From positions 310,001 through 374,000 of the forward strand of contig NZ_FRBX01000003.1 in assembly GCF_900142715.1 (NCBI RefSeq): a stretch of DNA of 64,000 bases, in the 5' to 3' direction. Numbering within the stretch: the stretch's first letter is position 1; the number at the start of each line of letters is the position of its first letter. This stretch comes from Flavobacterium pectinovorum (GTDB lineage: Bacteria > Bacteroidota > Bacteroidia > Flavobacteriales > Flavobacteriaceae). A model generated the notes under the pieces. The model did not search any database, was not told where the DNA came from, and saw only the letters and a list, made by a program, of their open reading frames with translations. Below, one piece after another: positions 47,401-55,187 of the stretch. The position numbers and the translations under genes were made by a program.

Positions 47401-48900
47401 AACAGGTTCTTTAGAATAGTAATTTGTTCCATTGGCAAAATTCCACTGACCTCTTCCGGTTCCCGGAACTGCTTCTTTACCACAAAAACCGTCAACGTAG
47501 TTATAAACTTCCCAATAATAAGTTTCCGTTCCACAGCTTAAAGTGGTGTTTGTCGTATTTGTAATTTGTAGATTACTCGATGCACAGGCATTACCATAAG
47601 TAAAATTAGGCTCCAATATAGGTTCTACACATATTTGTCTTTTAAATTCACTACCAGCTCCACAAGGCGTAGTTGCATTTAATGTAATAGTATATGTTCC
47701 CGGTGTTGTATAAACATGCGTTGGATTAACGTCTCTGGATACAGGAGTTCCGTCACCAAAATTCCAGGTGTAAACATTCGTCGTACTACAACCGTTAGTA
47801 TATCCTGCATAAGTTGTATTATTAAAAGAGGTGTATGTATTAGCACAGGCAATACTATTTACATTAAAACTTACTTGTGGAACATCTAAAATAATAATAG
47901 GTCCAGCTTCTAGAATTGTAGATGTTCCACAAATATCATTATATATAATTAATGTAACTTTATTTCCATTGGGACAGTTAGCTCTAGTAAATTTATGAGG
48001 TATAGGAAAATTTAATGAAGCTTGAGGATTTGCTGCATTATAGTAAGATGAGCTTTCTAATTGGGCTTGCGTAAATGATTGTCCCGCACCATCGCCATAA
48101 TTAATCTCATATCTAGTACTTGTGGGATTAAGTCCCCACGATCCTATCGCAAAATTCATTTCCGGAACCGGTATACATAAATTGGTTGTATTACCCGGAG
48201 CGATAAGAGCACCAATTGGGTTATTGGAGTTTTTAACCACATACGTAATTGAATTACTGCAACCATTACTTCCGTTTGCGGTAATTACCATATTAAAAGA
48301 ACCCAATTTTTGGAATTCATGCGTTTTTGGAAAAGTCACATTGGCTTCAGAAGTTCCATCACCCCAATCTACATTGTATGCTGATATACAACCTACTGAA
48401 GCAGAATTATTTCCAACATTGATCGTATATTTAGGATTCGAGTTATTATCTCCACATCTTTCAAAAGGTTTGCTAGATCCCGGATTATTCTGGTCTACAA
48501 ATTTTAAATCGGGTTTTTGTTTTACAGAAACAGTTCTTGTTCTCGAGTTCACTTCGCCATTAGCATCGGTTACAGTAAGTGTTACATTAAAATTCTGGAA
48601 ACCACAACCTAACGCTGTGTAACTATGACTTGGATTACTGTCTGTTGAATTAGGAGTTCCATCTCCAAAATTCCATACATATTTATATGGGGCAGCACCG
48701 CCGCTTACAACAGGATTAAAGCTAACCGGAGCTCCTGAACATGCACCGTCATTGGTAAAAGTAAAATCTACATTGGGTGGTGCAACAAAGTTTATATTGT
48801 TATTACGAACTGGTAAATTCTTATCGACTGTATGAAAGCCGAAAACCGAAGAGGTAATTAATAAAACAAAAAATAGGTGTAAAAAGTAGAGTTTCCTCAT
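44497..48900 (-). CDS. Giant T9SS surface protein with PKD and SprB-type repeats
   Basis: A 1467-residue secreted protein. A signal peptide (about 1-20) is followed by several PKD domains in the first 750 residues (YVWNFGDGTPNS, YTWNFGDGTPVS). Then come SprB-like repeats of about 85 residues (ITCFGANDGRINVNVTGGTQPYKYVWT and similar), each with the Cys and the GG-Y-W pattern. A further PKD unit (STSWDFGDGVFS) precedes the gliding motility-associated C-terminal type B sorting domain (MPNAFTPNNDGFNDTFAPVFLG to KGPFTLIK). It is exported by the T9SS with the adjacent SprF-like protein, and it is much smaller than the motility adhesin SprB. Confidence 0.93.
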   Translation of the reverse strand: MRKLYFLHLFFVLLITSSVFGFHTVDKNLPVRNNNINFVAPPNVDFTFTNDGACSGAPVSFNPVVSGGAAPYKYVWNFGDGTPNSTDSNPSHSYTALGCGFQNFNVTLTVTDANGEVNSRTRTVSVKQKPDLKFVDQNNPGSSKPFERCGDNNSNPKYTINVGNNSASVGCISAYNVDWGDGTSEANVTFPKTHEFQKLGSFNMVITANGSNGCSNSITYVVKNSNNPIGALIAPGNTTNLCIPVPEMNFAIGSWGLNPTSTRYEINYGDGAGQSFTQAQLESSSYYNAANPQASLNFPIPHKFTRANCPNGNKVTLIIYNDICGTSTILEAGPIIILDVPQVSFNVNSIACANTYTSFNNTTYAGYTNGCSTTNVYTWNFGDGTPVSRDVNPTHVYTTPGTYTITLNATTPCGAGSEFKRQICVEPILEPNFTYGNACASSNLQITNTTNTTLSCGTETYYWEVYNYVDGFCGKEAVPGTGRGQWNFANGTNYYSKEPVFNFIMPGTYYVRLTTRNSCGIDRSITKQIQVKKPPVITLQPISDFCNSATIKPVGKVEETCSPNSEITYKWTFDGGTPSSSTSLNPGSINYTTSGDYKAVFEVTNSCGTTRAERNFSVNTVLSPVITPKTIQICSGLSFQVTPFSNGTDNVPAGTTYIWSTPVVSPPGAVSGANAQSSPVSTISQFLTNNTNSPATVTYTISPISKVCPGPNFTITVTVDPLIKVVETIKTVTCYGLSDGAISITVAGIPFPTGNPYTFSWDGPNNFKSTDQNISNLKMGYYNLKVIDNGKCPFIKSYFVGEPGQFQILSQPKTDITCFGANDGRINVNVTGGTQPYKYVWTKDGAAFPVNSGNLSNLTPGKYDVTITEANSCNILPGSYTIIEPPLLELTYVSQTNILCYGYATGEINVKTVGGRVTETSPGVFNYRYRWTGPNGYVSTVQNPRNLYAGTYNLTVTDNSGCTDNLQVIVLQNDEIKLNYTKTEIACYNYADASITINSITGGVPFATGDPYIIKWSNLGSGLVQNNLSAGTYIITITDSFGCPKVFTIIIDNAPVFTINPNVKQITCFGQKDAHIRLNLVGGKAPVKLVWDDDTTAGIERNNIGPGDYSVTITDAKNCQIKETFKIVEPLLLEIRADVSNPLECERADTGQINLVVTGGTQPYSYSWSNGQRTEDLANLVPGKYTVTVTDANGCKQSDTWTITRFDQLTPTVEVLTDFNCETKYVKQTFVGHVKGGIPPYTLSWSDGVITGANNEIMNTENNGLIIFSVTDSFGCKSDYALNVDTPVLGEANFSTGSYGKEMFDLYSIYDPVKFTNLATGDFVSTSWDFGDGVFSTEESPEHIYTRVGTYTIKQTVNYPFGCQYSYSATIVVEKGYSLIMPNAFTPNNDGFNDTFAPVFLGLSDITLDVFDTWGAVVYSESGINIRGWNGKIKDLDAENGNYYYKITLKTFYNHTVVEKGPFTLIK

Positions 48901-48995
48901 AGAAAAGAATTTGTTTTTGAGGCGTAAAAGTATATGTTTTTCTTAAACAAAAAAATAGTACAAATACCCATTTTAAAAAGAAGTAACCAACCCAA

Positions 48996-49014
48996 TGCGC
49001 AAGTATTTTGCGCA
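48996..49014 (+). promoter_or_regulatory. Predicted operator (site A) upstream of the WYL regulator
   Basis: TGCGCAA-GTATT-TTGCGCA is a perfect 7-bp inverted repeat with 5-nt spacer, in the divergent gap between the PKD protein gene and the WYL gene, 172 bp before the latter. Two related sites stand before the HEPN gene and the tRNA-like array, which suggests that the WYL protein is the regulator and controls itself. Confidence 0.6.
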
Positions 49015-49186
49015 GTACAATAAAAAGTGTATTTTTATCACTTAAGTTGCCAAATCAAGAATTAATGCCTATTCAATAAATTTTAATAAAAATAACACAA
49101 TCAACTAATTATAAGATTTTATTTACACCAAAATAATAAGAAAGTAAATCAAAATCAATTCATAATTTAAAGTTTAAACATATAAA

Positions 49187-50200
49187 ATGTCTCAAAATAA
49201 AAACGCCTTAATTCGGTATAAAACGATAGACAAATGTCTACAAAATAAATATCGAACATGGACTTTGGAGGATTTGATTGAAGCTTGTTCTGAAGCTTTG
49301 TTTGAATATGAAGGCCGCGAAAACTCTATTAGCAAACGAACGATTCAAATGGATATTCAGTTGATGCGAAGTGAAAAACTGGGTTACAACGCGCCAATTG
49401 TGGTTTACGATAAAAAGTATTACAAATATGAAGATGACGAATTTTCGATAACGGATATTCCGCTGACGGAAACCGATATGAATGTTTTGACGGAGACGGT
49501 TTCGATGTTGAAACAATTTAAGGATTTCTCGTTATTTAATGATGTATCAGATATTCTGCAGCGTTTGGAGGATAAAATCTATGCCGAAAAATCGCATACC
49601 AAACCGGTTATTTATCTCGATAAAAACGACAATTTAAAAGGACTTCATTATCTGGATGAAATTTATCAGGCGATTATTAAAAAGGTTACGCTTGTTATTA
49701 CTTATAAATCATTTAAATCTATTGAGGAAAGTAAGTTTCATTTTCATCCTTTTATTTTGAAGGAATTCAATAATCGCTGGTTTCTTATCGGGAAGAAAAA
49801 AGGCTCTGCTCCTGTTAGCAATTTGGCTTTGGACAGAATTATTGCGATTGACTACGATTTTAATCTTCCGTATTTGGAAGAAGATTTTGATGCTGAATCG
49901 TTTTACAAGAATATCATTGGCGTAACGGTAAATTCTGGTTTGCAGCCGCGGCGCATTGAACTTTGGGTGAATCCGGAAAATGCACCTTATGTATTAACGA
50001 AACCCTTGCATCAGAGTCAAAGACTGATTCAGGAAAACGAGGATAAAAGTATTATTGTGCATTTGTTTATTTCGCCTAATTATGAAATGGAACGTCTGTT
50101 ATTGGGTTTTGGCGACGGAATCGAAATTCTGCGTCCGGAAAACCTTCGTAATCGCATGAAAAAGATACTTCAAAAGGCATTAAACCGTTATGATGAATAA
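49187..50200 (+). CDS. WYL-domain transcriptional regulator
   Basis: A 337-residue regulator. The N-terminal 100 residues hold a winged helix-turn-helix (ALIRYKTIDKCLQNKYRTWTLEDLIEAC...ISKRTIQMDIQLMRS). The middle carries the WYL domain (LVITYKSFKSIEESKFHFHPFILKEFNNRWFLIGKKKG), and the end is a WCX-type extension (RRIELWVNPENAPYVL). WYL domains bind nucleotides or nucleic acid and commonly govern DNA-damage, CRISPR and other defence genes. The perfect inverted repeat at 48996 and its two relatives near the RNA-repair genes fit this protein as the binding factor (inference). Confidence 0.9.
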   Translation: MSQNKNALIRYKTIDKCLQNKYRTWTLEDLIEACSEALFEYEGRENSISKRTIQMDIQLMRSEKLGYNAPIVVYDKKYYKYEDDEFSITDIPLTETDMNVLTETVSMLKQFKDFSLFNDVSDILQRLEDKIYAEKSHTKPVIYLDKNDNLKGLHYLDEIYQAIIKKVTLVITYKSFKSIEESKFHFHPFILKEFNNRWFLIGKKKGSAPVSNLALDRIIAIDYDFNLPYLEEDFDAESFYKNIIGVTVNSGLQPRRIELWVNPENAPYVLTKPLHQSQRLIQENEDKSIIVHLFISPNYEMERLLLGFGDGIEILRPENLRNRMKKILQKALNRYDE

Positions 50201-50341
50201 AATTTATTCGCATTTAAACTCTTATTATTTTACATAAAGAATAATTAAACAGCTATTTAAGAGACATAATCTTTTTTTAGAATCTTAAATTTGTATAAAT
50301 CTGAAAAAAGAATAGTATATTTCAATTAAAAAACTAACCTA

Positions 50342-50369
50342 AATTCCTCTATTTCAGAGGGATTTTTTT
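50342..50369 (+). terminator. Possible terminator before the MarR gene
   Basis: AATTCCTCT and AGAGGGATT pair around a short loop, followed by seven T. It lies about 145 bp after the WYL gene stop. Confidence 0.6.
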
Positions 50370-50420
50370 ACTAACCAAAAATTTATTAAAAAATTATATG
50401 CATGCATAGTATTTTTTGAT

Positions 50421-50428
50421 TATATTTG
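50421..50428 (+). promoter_or_regulatory. -7 box of the MarR gene
   Basis: TATATTTG matches TAnnTTTG exactly, 20 bp before the ATG at 50448. No clear TTG at the expected distance. Confidence 0.45.
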
Positions 50429-50447
50429 AAATCGATATAGTTACAAT

Positions 50448-50894
50448 ATGAAAGACAAAACGATAGATTATATTTTAAGAGCCACCTGGCAAGCTGTATC
50501 AAGAATGTATAATGAAGAAGCAGCCAAATACGACGCAACAATGGCGACCGGATTTGCTCTTTTAAGTATTGATAAAGAAGAAGGAACCCCGTCGACAGCT
50601 TTAGGGCCAAGAATGGGAATGGAAGCTACGAGCCTTACCAGAACATTGAAATCTATGGAAGACAAAGGTTTGATTGTTCGCAAAAAAAACCCAAGTGATG
50701 GTCGCGGTGTTTTAATTTACCTGACTGAATTTGGAAAAGAAAAAAGAGATTTATCTAAAAATACAGTTCTGAAATTTAATGAAACAATTAGAAAACATGT
50801 TTCTGACGAAAAACTGAAACATTTTATCGAAGTTTCTGAAATTATAAACGAATTAATTCAGGACAAAAACATATTTACCCAAACAGAAAAATAG
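50448..50894 (+). CDS. MarR family transcriptional regulator
   Basis: A 148-residue winged-helix regulator. GMEATSLTRTLKSMEDKGLIVRKKNPSDGRGVLIYLTEFGKE is the MarR recognition helix and wing, with the conserved DxR (SDGR). It lies 70 bp before the fadN-like gene on the same strand and probably controls the beta-oxidation block, perhaps responding to acyl-CoA as other fad-linked regulators do (inference). Confidence 0.9.
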   Translation: MKDKTIDYILRATWQAVSRMYNEEAAKYDATMATGFALLSIDKEEGTPSTALGPRMGMEATSLTRTLKSMEDKGLIVRKKNPSDGRGVLIYLTEFGKEKRDLSKNTVLKFNETIRKHVSDEKLKHFIEVSEIINELIQDKNIFTQTEK

Positions 50895-50964
50895 AAAATG
50901 AATAACCTGATTTTTATCAAAACGGGAAACTTCAAATTCAAATAAAAAACAAATATTAACTACT

Positions 50965-53355
50965 ATGAAACGCACGATTAAAAAAGTTGCTGTAATTGGA
51001 TCCGGAATCATGGGTTCAGGAATAGCTTGTCATTTTGCCAATATTGGTGTTGAAGTTTTACTGCTTGACATCGTACCACGCGAGTTGACAGAAGCTGAAA
51101 CTAAAAAAGGATTAACGCTTGAAAGCAAAGTTGTTCGCAACCGAGTGGTAAACGAGCACTTAGCGAATTCATTAAAATCGAAACCGTCTCCTATTTACAG
51201 TCAAAAATTTGCAAGCCGAATCACGACTGGAAATACGACTGATGATATAGCAAAAATTGCCAATGTTGACTGGATTATTGAAGTTGTAGTTGAACGTTTG
51301 GATATCAAAAAACTGGTATTTGAACAAATTGAAAAATTCCGTAAACCAGGAACTTTGGTTACTTCAAACACTTCTGGTATTCCGATTCATTTTATGAGCG
51401 AAGGAAGAAGCGAAGATTTTCAACAACACTTCTGCGGAACCCACTTTTTTAACCCTGCGCGTTACTTAAAATTATTTGAAATTATTCCTGGTCCAAAAAC
51501 TTCTACTGAAGTATTGGATTTCTTAAACGAATACGGTTCAAAATTCTTAGGAAAAACTTCGGTTGTTGCTAAAGATACTCCGGCGTTTATTGGAAACAGA
51601 ATTGGTATTTACGGCATTCAGAGTTTATTTCATTTGGTAAAAGAAATGGGATTAACGATTGAAGAAGTGGATAAATTGACTGGTCCGGTAATTGGTCGTC
51701 CAAAATCGGCTACTTTCCGTACCGTTGACGTTGTTGGTTTAGATACTTTGGTACACGTTGCCAATGGTATTTATGAAAACTGCCCGACAGACGAACAACA
51801 CGATTTGTTTAAACTTCCTGATTTTGTCAACAAAATGATGGAAAACAAATGGTTGGGAAGTAAAACAGGACAAGGTTTTTATAAAAAAGTAGATAAAGAT
51901 ATTCTTTCTTTAGACTTAGATACATTAGAATACCGCGCTGCTAAAAAAGCAAATTTCGCGACGCTTGAGCTAACAAAAACTATTGACAAACCAATCAATC
52001 GTTTTAAAGTTTTGGTGAAAGGAACAGACAAAGCGGGAGAATTCTACCGTAAGAGTTTCTCTGGAATGTTTGCTTATGTGTCAAACAGAATTCCTGAAAT
52101 CTCAGACGAATTATATAAAATTGACGATGCGATGAAAGCTGGTTTTGGATGGGAAAATGGTCCATTCGAAATCTGGGATGCAATTGGTGTTGCCAAAGGA
52201 ATCGAAATCATGAAAGCAGAAGGTTTAGAGCCTGCTGCATGGGTTACTGAAATGTTGGCTTCTGGAAGCGAAAGTTTCTATTCTGTAAAAGAAGGAGCGA
52301 CATATTTCTACAACATTCCAACAAAATCACAAGTAAAAGTTCCGGGACAAGATTCATTTATTATTCTGAACAACATTCGCGAAAGCAAAAAAGTTTGGAG
52401 CAATAGTGGTGCAATCATTCAGGATTTAGGAGATGGAATTTTAAACTTAGAATTCCAATCAAAAATGAATACAATTGGTGGCGATGTACTTCAGGCTATC
52501 AATAAAGCAATCGACTTATCTGAAAAAGAATATCAAGGTTTGGTTATTGGTAATCAGGCAGCGAATTTCTCTGTTGGGGCTAATATCGGAATGATTTTCA
52601 TGATGGCGGTTGAGCAGGAATATGACGAATTGAACATGGCAATTAAATTATTCCAGGACACTATGATGCGTGTTCGTTACTCTTCTATTCCTGTTGTTGT
52701 AGCACCTCACGGAATGACTTTTGGCGGTGGATGCGAAATGAGCTTACACGCTGATAAAGTGGTTGCTGCCGCAGAAACTTACATGGGATTGGTTGAATTT
52801 GGTGTTGGTGTACTTCCTGGTGGTGGTGGATCTAAAGAAATGGCATTAAGAGCTTCAGATTTATTCCGTAAAAACGATGTGGAATTGAACGTTCTTCAGG
52901 AGTATTTCTTAACTATCGCTATGGCAAAAGTTTCAACTTCTGGATATGAAGCTTTTGATACCGGACTTCTTCAACATGGAAAAGACGTTATCGTTGTAAA
53001 CAAAGACCGTCAGATTGCGGAAGCTAAAAAACATGCTTTGTTAATGGCAGAAGCAGGTTATACTCAACCTATCAGAAGAACTGATGTTAAGGTTTTAGGT
53101 AAACAAGCACTTGGAATGTTCTTAGTTGGAACTGACCAAATGGAAGCTGGAAAATACATTTCTGAGCACGATAAAAAAATCGCTAACAAACTGGCTTACG
53201 TAATGGCCGGAGGTGATTTATCTGAAGCAACTTTAGTATCTGAACAATATTTATTAGATATCGAACGTGAAGCTTTCCTGAGTTTATGTACTGAGAGAAA
53301 GACTTTAGAGAGAATTCAATATATGTTAACTAAAGGAAAACCACTTCGTAATTAG
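50965..53355 (+). CDS. fadN: 3-hydroxyacyl-CoA dehydrogenase/enoyl-CoA hydratase (FadN-like)
   Basis: A bifunctional beta-oxidation enzyme of 796 residues with the dehydrogenase first: the NAD-binding VIGSGIMGSGIACHFANIGVEVLLLD (about residues 8-35), HFFNPARYLKLFEIIPG, and two C-terminal dehydrogenase helical parts. A crotonase domain lies in the last 300 residues (NFSVGANIG, FGGGCEMSLHADKVVAA, GVGVLPGGGGSKEM). This order matches Bacillus FadN, not E. coli FadB, where hydratase comes first. It makes 3-ketoacyl-CoA for the thiolase encoded about 95 bp downstream. Confidence 0.93.
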   Translation: MKRTIKKVAVIGSGIMGSGIACHFANIGVEVLLLDIVPRELTEAETKKGLTLESKVVRNRVVNEHLANSLKSKPSPIYSQKFASRITTGNTTDDIAKIANVDWIIEVVVERLDIKKLVFEQIEKFRKPGTLVTSNTSGIPIHFMSEGRSEDFQQHFCGTHFFNPARYLKLFEIIPGPKTSTEVLDFLNEYGSKFLGKTSVVAKDTPAFIGNRIGIYGIQSLFHLVKEMGLTIEEVDKLTGPVIGRPKSATFRTVDVVGLDTLVHVANGIYENCPTDEQHDLFKLPDFVNKMMENKWLGSKTGQGFYKKVDKDILSLDLDTLEYRAAKKANFATLELTKTIDKPINRFKVLVKGTDKAGEFYRKSFSGMFAYVSNRIPEISDELYKIDDAMKAGFGWENGPFEIWDAIGVAKGIEIMKAEGLEPAAWVTEMLASGSESFYSVKEGATYFYNIPTKSQVKVPGQDSFIILNNIRESKKVWSNSGAIIQDLGDGILNLEFQSKMNTIGGDVLQAINKAIDLSEKEYQGLVIGNQAANFSVGANIGMIFMMAVEQEYDELNMAIKLFQDTMMRVRYSSIPVVVAPHGMTFGGGCEMSLHADKVVAAAETYMGLVEFGVGVLPGGGGSKEMALRASDLFRKNDVELNVLQEYFLTIAMAKVSTSGYEAFDTGLLQHGKDVIVVNKDRQIAEAKKHALLMAEAGYTQPIRRTDVKVLGKQALGMFLVGTDQMEAGKYISEHDKKIANKLAYVMAGGDLSEATLVSEQYLLDIEREAFLSLCTERKTLERIQYMLTKGKPLRN

Positions 53356-53440
53356 AAAATAGAACAAAGAGAATAGAATATAGATTTTGAGACAAAGTAA
53401 TAGTCTATTTTCTATGATCTATTTTCTATACTCTTAAAAA
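53356..53440. repeat. 'agagaatagaatataga' repeat with its inverted copy
   Basis: Between fadN and fadA lie AAGAGAATAGAATATAGA and, 30 bp on, TCTATTTTCTATGATC/TATTTTCTATACTC. The arms can pair imperfectly. The same word occurs after fadA (54640-54672) and before fadE (55144-55175). Confidence 0.65.
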
Positions 53441-53450
53441 ACAAAAACAA

Positions 53451-54632
53451 ATGAAAACAGCATATATAGTAAAAGCATATAGAACCGCAGTTGGAAAAGC
53501 ACCAAAAGGGGTTTTTAGATTTAAAAGACCTGATGAATTAGCAGCAGAAACTATTCAGTTTATGATGGATGAACTGCCTGATTTTGACAAAAAACGTATT
53601 GATGACGTTATGGTAGGAAATGCCATGCCGGAAGCAGAACAAGGACTAAACGTTGGACGTTTGATCTCTTTAATGGGATTAAAAGTTGAAGATGTTCCCG
53701 GAGTTACGGTGAATCGTTATTGCGCATCTGGATTAGAAACTATCGGAATGGCGACTGCTAAAATCCAATCAGGAATGGCAGATTGTATTATTGCCGGCGG
53801 TGCAGAAAGTATGAGTTTTATTCCGATGGGAGGTTACAAACCAACTCCGGATTATAAAGTTGCTGCTGCAGGTCACGAAGATTACTATTGGGGAATGGGT
53901 TTAACTGCTGAAGCGGTTGCCAACCAATACAAAATCTCCAGAGAAGATCAGGATGAGTTTGCTTACAACTCTCATATGAAAGCGTTGAAAGCTCAGGCTG
54001 AAGGTAAATTCGACAAACAAATCGTTCCGATTACTGTTGATCAGACTTTCATCAATGAAAATGGAAAAAAAGAAACTAAATCATACGTTGTAAAACAAGA
54101 CGAAGGTCCAAGAGCCGGAACATCAGTTGCTGCTTTAGCTGGATTGAGACCTGTTTTTGCTGCCGACGGAAGCGTTACAGCAGGTAACTCATCACAAATG
54201 AGTGATGGTGCTGCTTTTGTTTTAATCATGAGTGAGGACATGGTTAAAGAATTAAACCTTGAGCCAATCGCAAGACTTGTAAACTTTGCTTCTTCTGGTG
54301 TTGAGCCAAGAATCATGGGTATTGGTCCTGTAAAAGCAATTCCGAAAGCGTTGAAACAAGCTGGTTTAGAATTAAAAGATATTGACTTGGTTGAATTAAA
54401 CGAAGCTTTTGCTTCTCAGTCTTTGGCTGTAATTCGCGAGTTAGGTTTAAATCCTGATATCGTAAACGTAAACGGTGGAGCTATCGCTTTAGGTCACCCT
54501 CTGGGATGTACTGGTGCTAAACTTTCTGTTCAGTTATTTGATGAGATGAAACGCAGAGGTAACAAATACGGAATTGTTTCTATGTGTGTGGGAACTGGAC
54601 AAGGGTCTGCGGGGATTTACGAGGTTCTTTAA
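53451..54632 (+). CDS. fadA: Acetyl-CoA acyltransferase (thiolase)
   Basis: The last enzyme of beta-oxidation, cleaving 3-ketoacyl-CoA with CoA. At 393 residues it has the acylated Cys91 in VNRYCASGLETI, the NEAFASQS motif, GGAIALGHPLGCTGA with the active-site His, and the second Cys in SMCVGTGQGSAG. It is placed between fadN and fadE as in the Bacillus fadNAE operon. Confidence 0.95.
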   Translation: MKTAYIVKAYRTAVGKAPKGVFRFKRPDELAAETIQFMMDELPDFDKKRIDDVMVGNAMPEAEQGLNVGRLISLMGLKVEDVPGVTVNRYCASGLETIGMATAKIQSGMADCIIAGGAESMSFIPMGGYKPTPDYKVAAAGHEDYYWGMGLTAEAVANQYKISREDQDEFAYNSHMKALKAQAEGKFDKQIVPITVDQTFINENGKKETKSYVVKQDEGPRAGTSVAALAGLRPVFAADGSVTAGNSSQMSDGAAFVLIMSEDMVKELNLEPIARLVNFASSGVEPRIMGIGPVKAIPKALKQAGLELKDIDLVELNEAFASQSLAVIRELGLNPDIVNVNGGAIALGHPLGCTGAKLSVQLFDEMKRRGNKYGIVSMCVGTGQGSAGIYEVL

Positions 54633-54680
54633 GAAGAGAGAATAGAATATAGAATAAAGAGAATAGATTTTTTTTGAGAA
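54633..54680. repeat. 'agagaatagaatataga' repeat
   Basis: AGAGAATAGAATATAGAATA followed by AAGAGAATAGA lies directly after the fadA stop and matches the repeat before it. Confidence 0.6.
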
Positions 54681-54779
54681 GAAAGAGATAAGACTTTTTG
54701 AAATTACAAAATGTTTCAAGAATAATAAATAGTAATAATCTTACTTTTTATTTTAATTCTTTAACTTGGCTCAAAAAAC

Positions 54780-55130
54780 ATGAGACATAATTATAAGAAC
54801 TTGAAGATTTGGAAACTTGGAATTTCAATTGCTAATGATATTTCAGATTTATTGTTAAACTTTCCGAAACATGAAAGATATGATCTAAGTTCTCAAATAA
54901 GCAGATGTTCTGTTTCAATGCCTAGTAATATTGCTGAAGGTTCATCAAGAACTGATAAATCTTTCAGTCATTTTTTAGACATTTCTCTAGGATCTTCATT
55001 TGAGCTCATTACACAATTATTGATTGCAACGCACAGAAAATATATAAACGAAATACAATTTAACCAATTAGAAATTAAAATAGAAGAATTTCAAAGAATG
55101 ACAATGGGCTTCCAAAACGGCTTAAAGTAA
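54780..55130 (+). CDS. Four-helix-bundle protein of the S23 (23S rRNA intervening-sequence) family
   Basis: A 116-residue all-helical protein with NLKIWKLGISIANDISDLL, the RYDLSSQISRCSVSMPSNIAEGSSR signature and a C-terminal long helix. S23 proteins are encoded in 23S rRNA intervening sequences of some bacteria but also occur as free-standing genes in Bacteroidetes, as here. No rRNA is near. It interrupts the fad block between fadA and fadE and is flanked on both sides by AGAATAGAATATAGA-type repeats, so it looks inserted. Function unknown. Confidence 0.88.
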   Translation: MRHNYKNLKIWKLGISIANDISDLLLNFPKHERYDLSSQISRCSVSMPSNIAEGSSRTDKSFSHFLDISLGSSFELITQLLIATHRKYINEIQFNQLEIKIEEFQRMTMGFQNGLK

Positions 55131-55139
55131 ACCCAGTTT

Positions 55140-55180
55140 AAAATCTATTCTCTATATTCTATTTTCTTTTCTCTAAAAAA
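55140..55180. repeat. Inverted copy of the 'agaatataga' repeat
   Basis: TCTATTCTCTATATTCTATT lies just before fadE and is the reverse complement of the repeat after fadA, so the S23 gene is bracketed by inverted copies. Confidence 0.6.
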
Positions 55181-55187
55181 ATAAAAA

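Noticed and set aside
48122..48622. 166-codon plus-strand frame opposite the PKD protein gene
   Set aside because: It is antisense to a clear coding gene with strong PKD repeats, and has no signal, motif or promoter.
54780..55130. Evidence of a nearby 23S rRNA intervening sequence
   Set aside because: S23 genes are often free-standing in Bacteroidetes and there is no rRNA sequence around this one.
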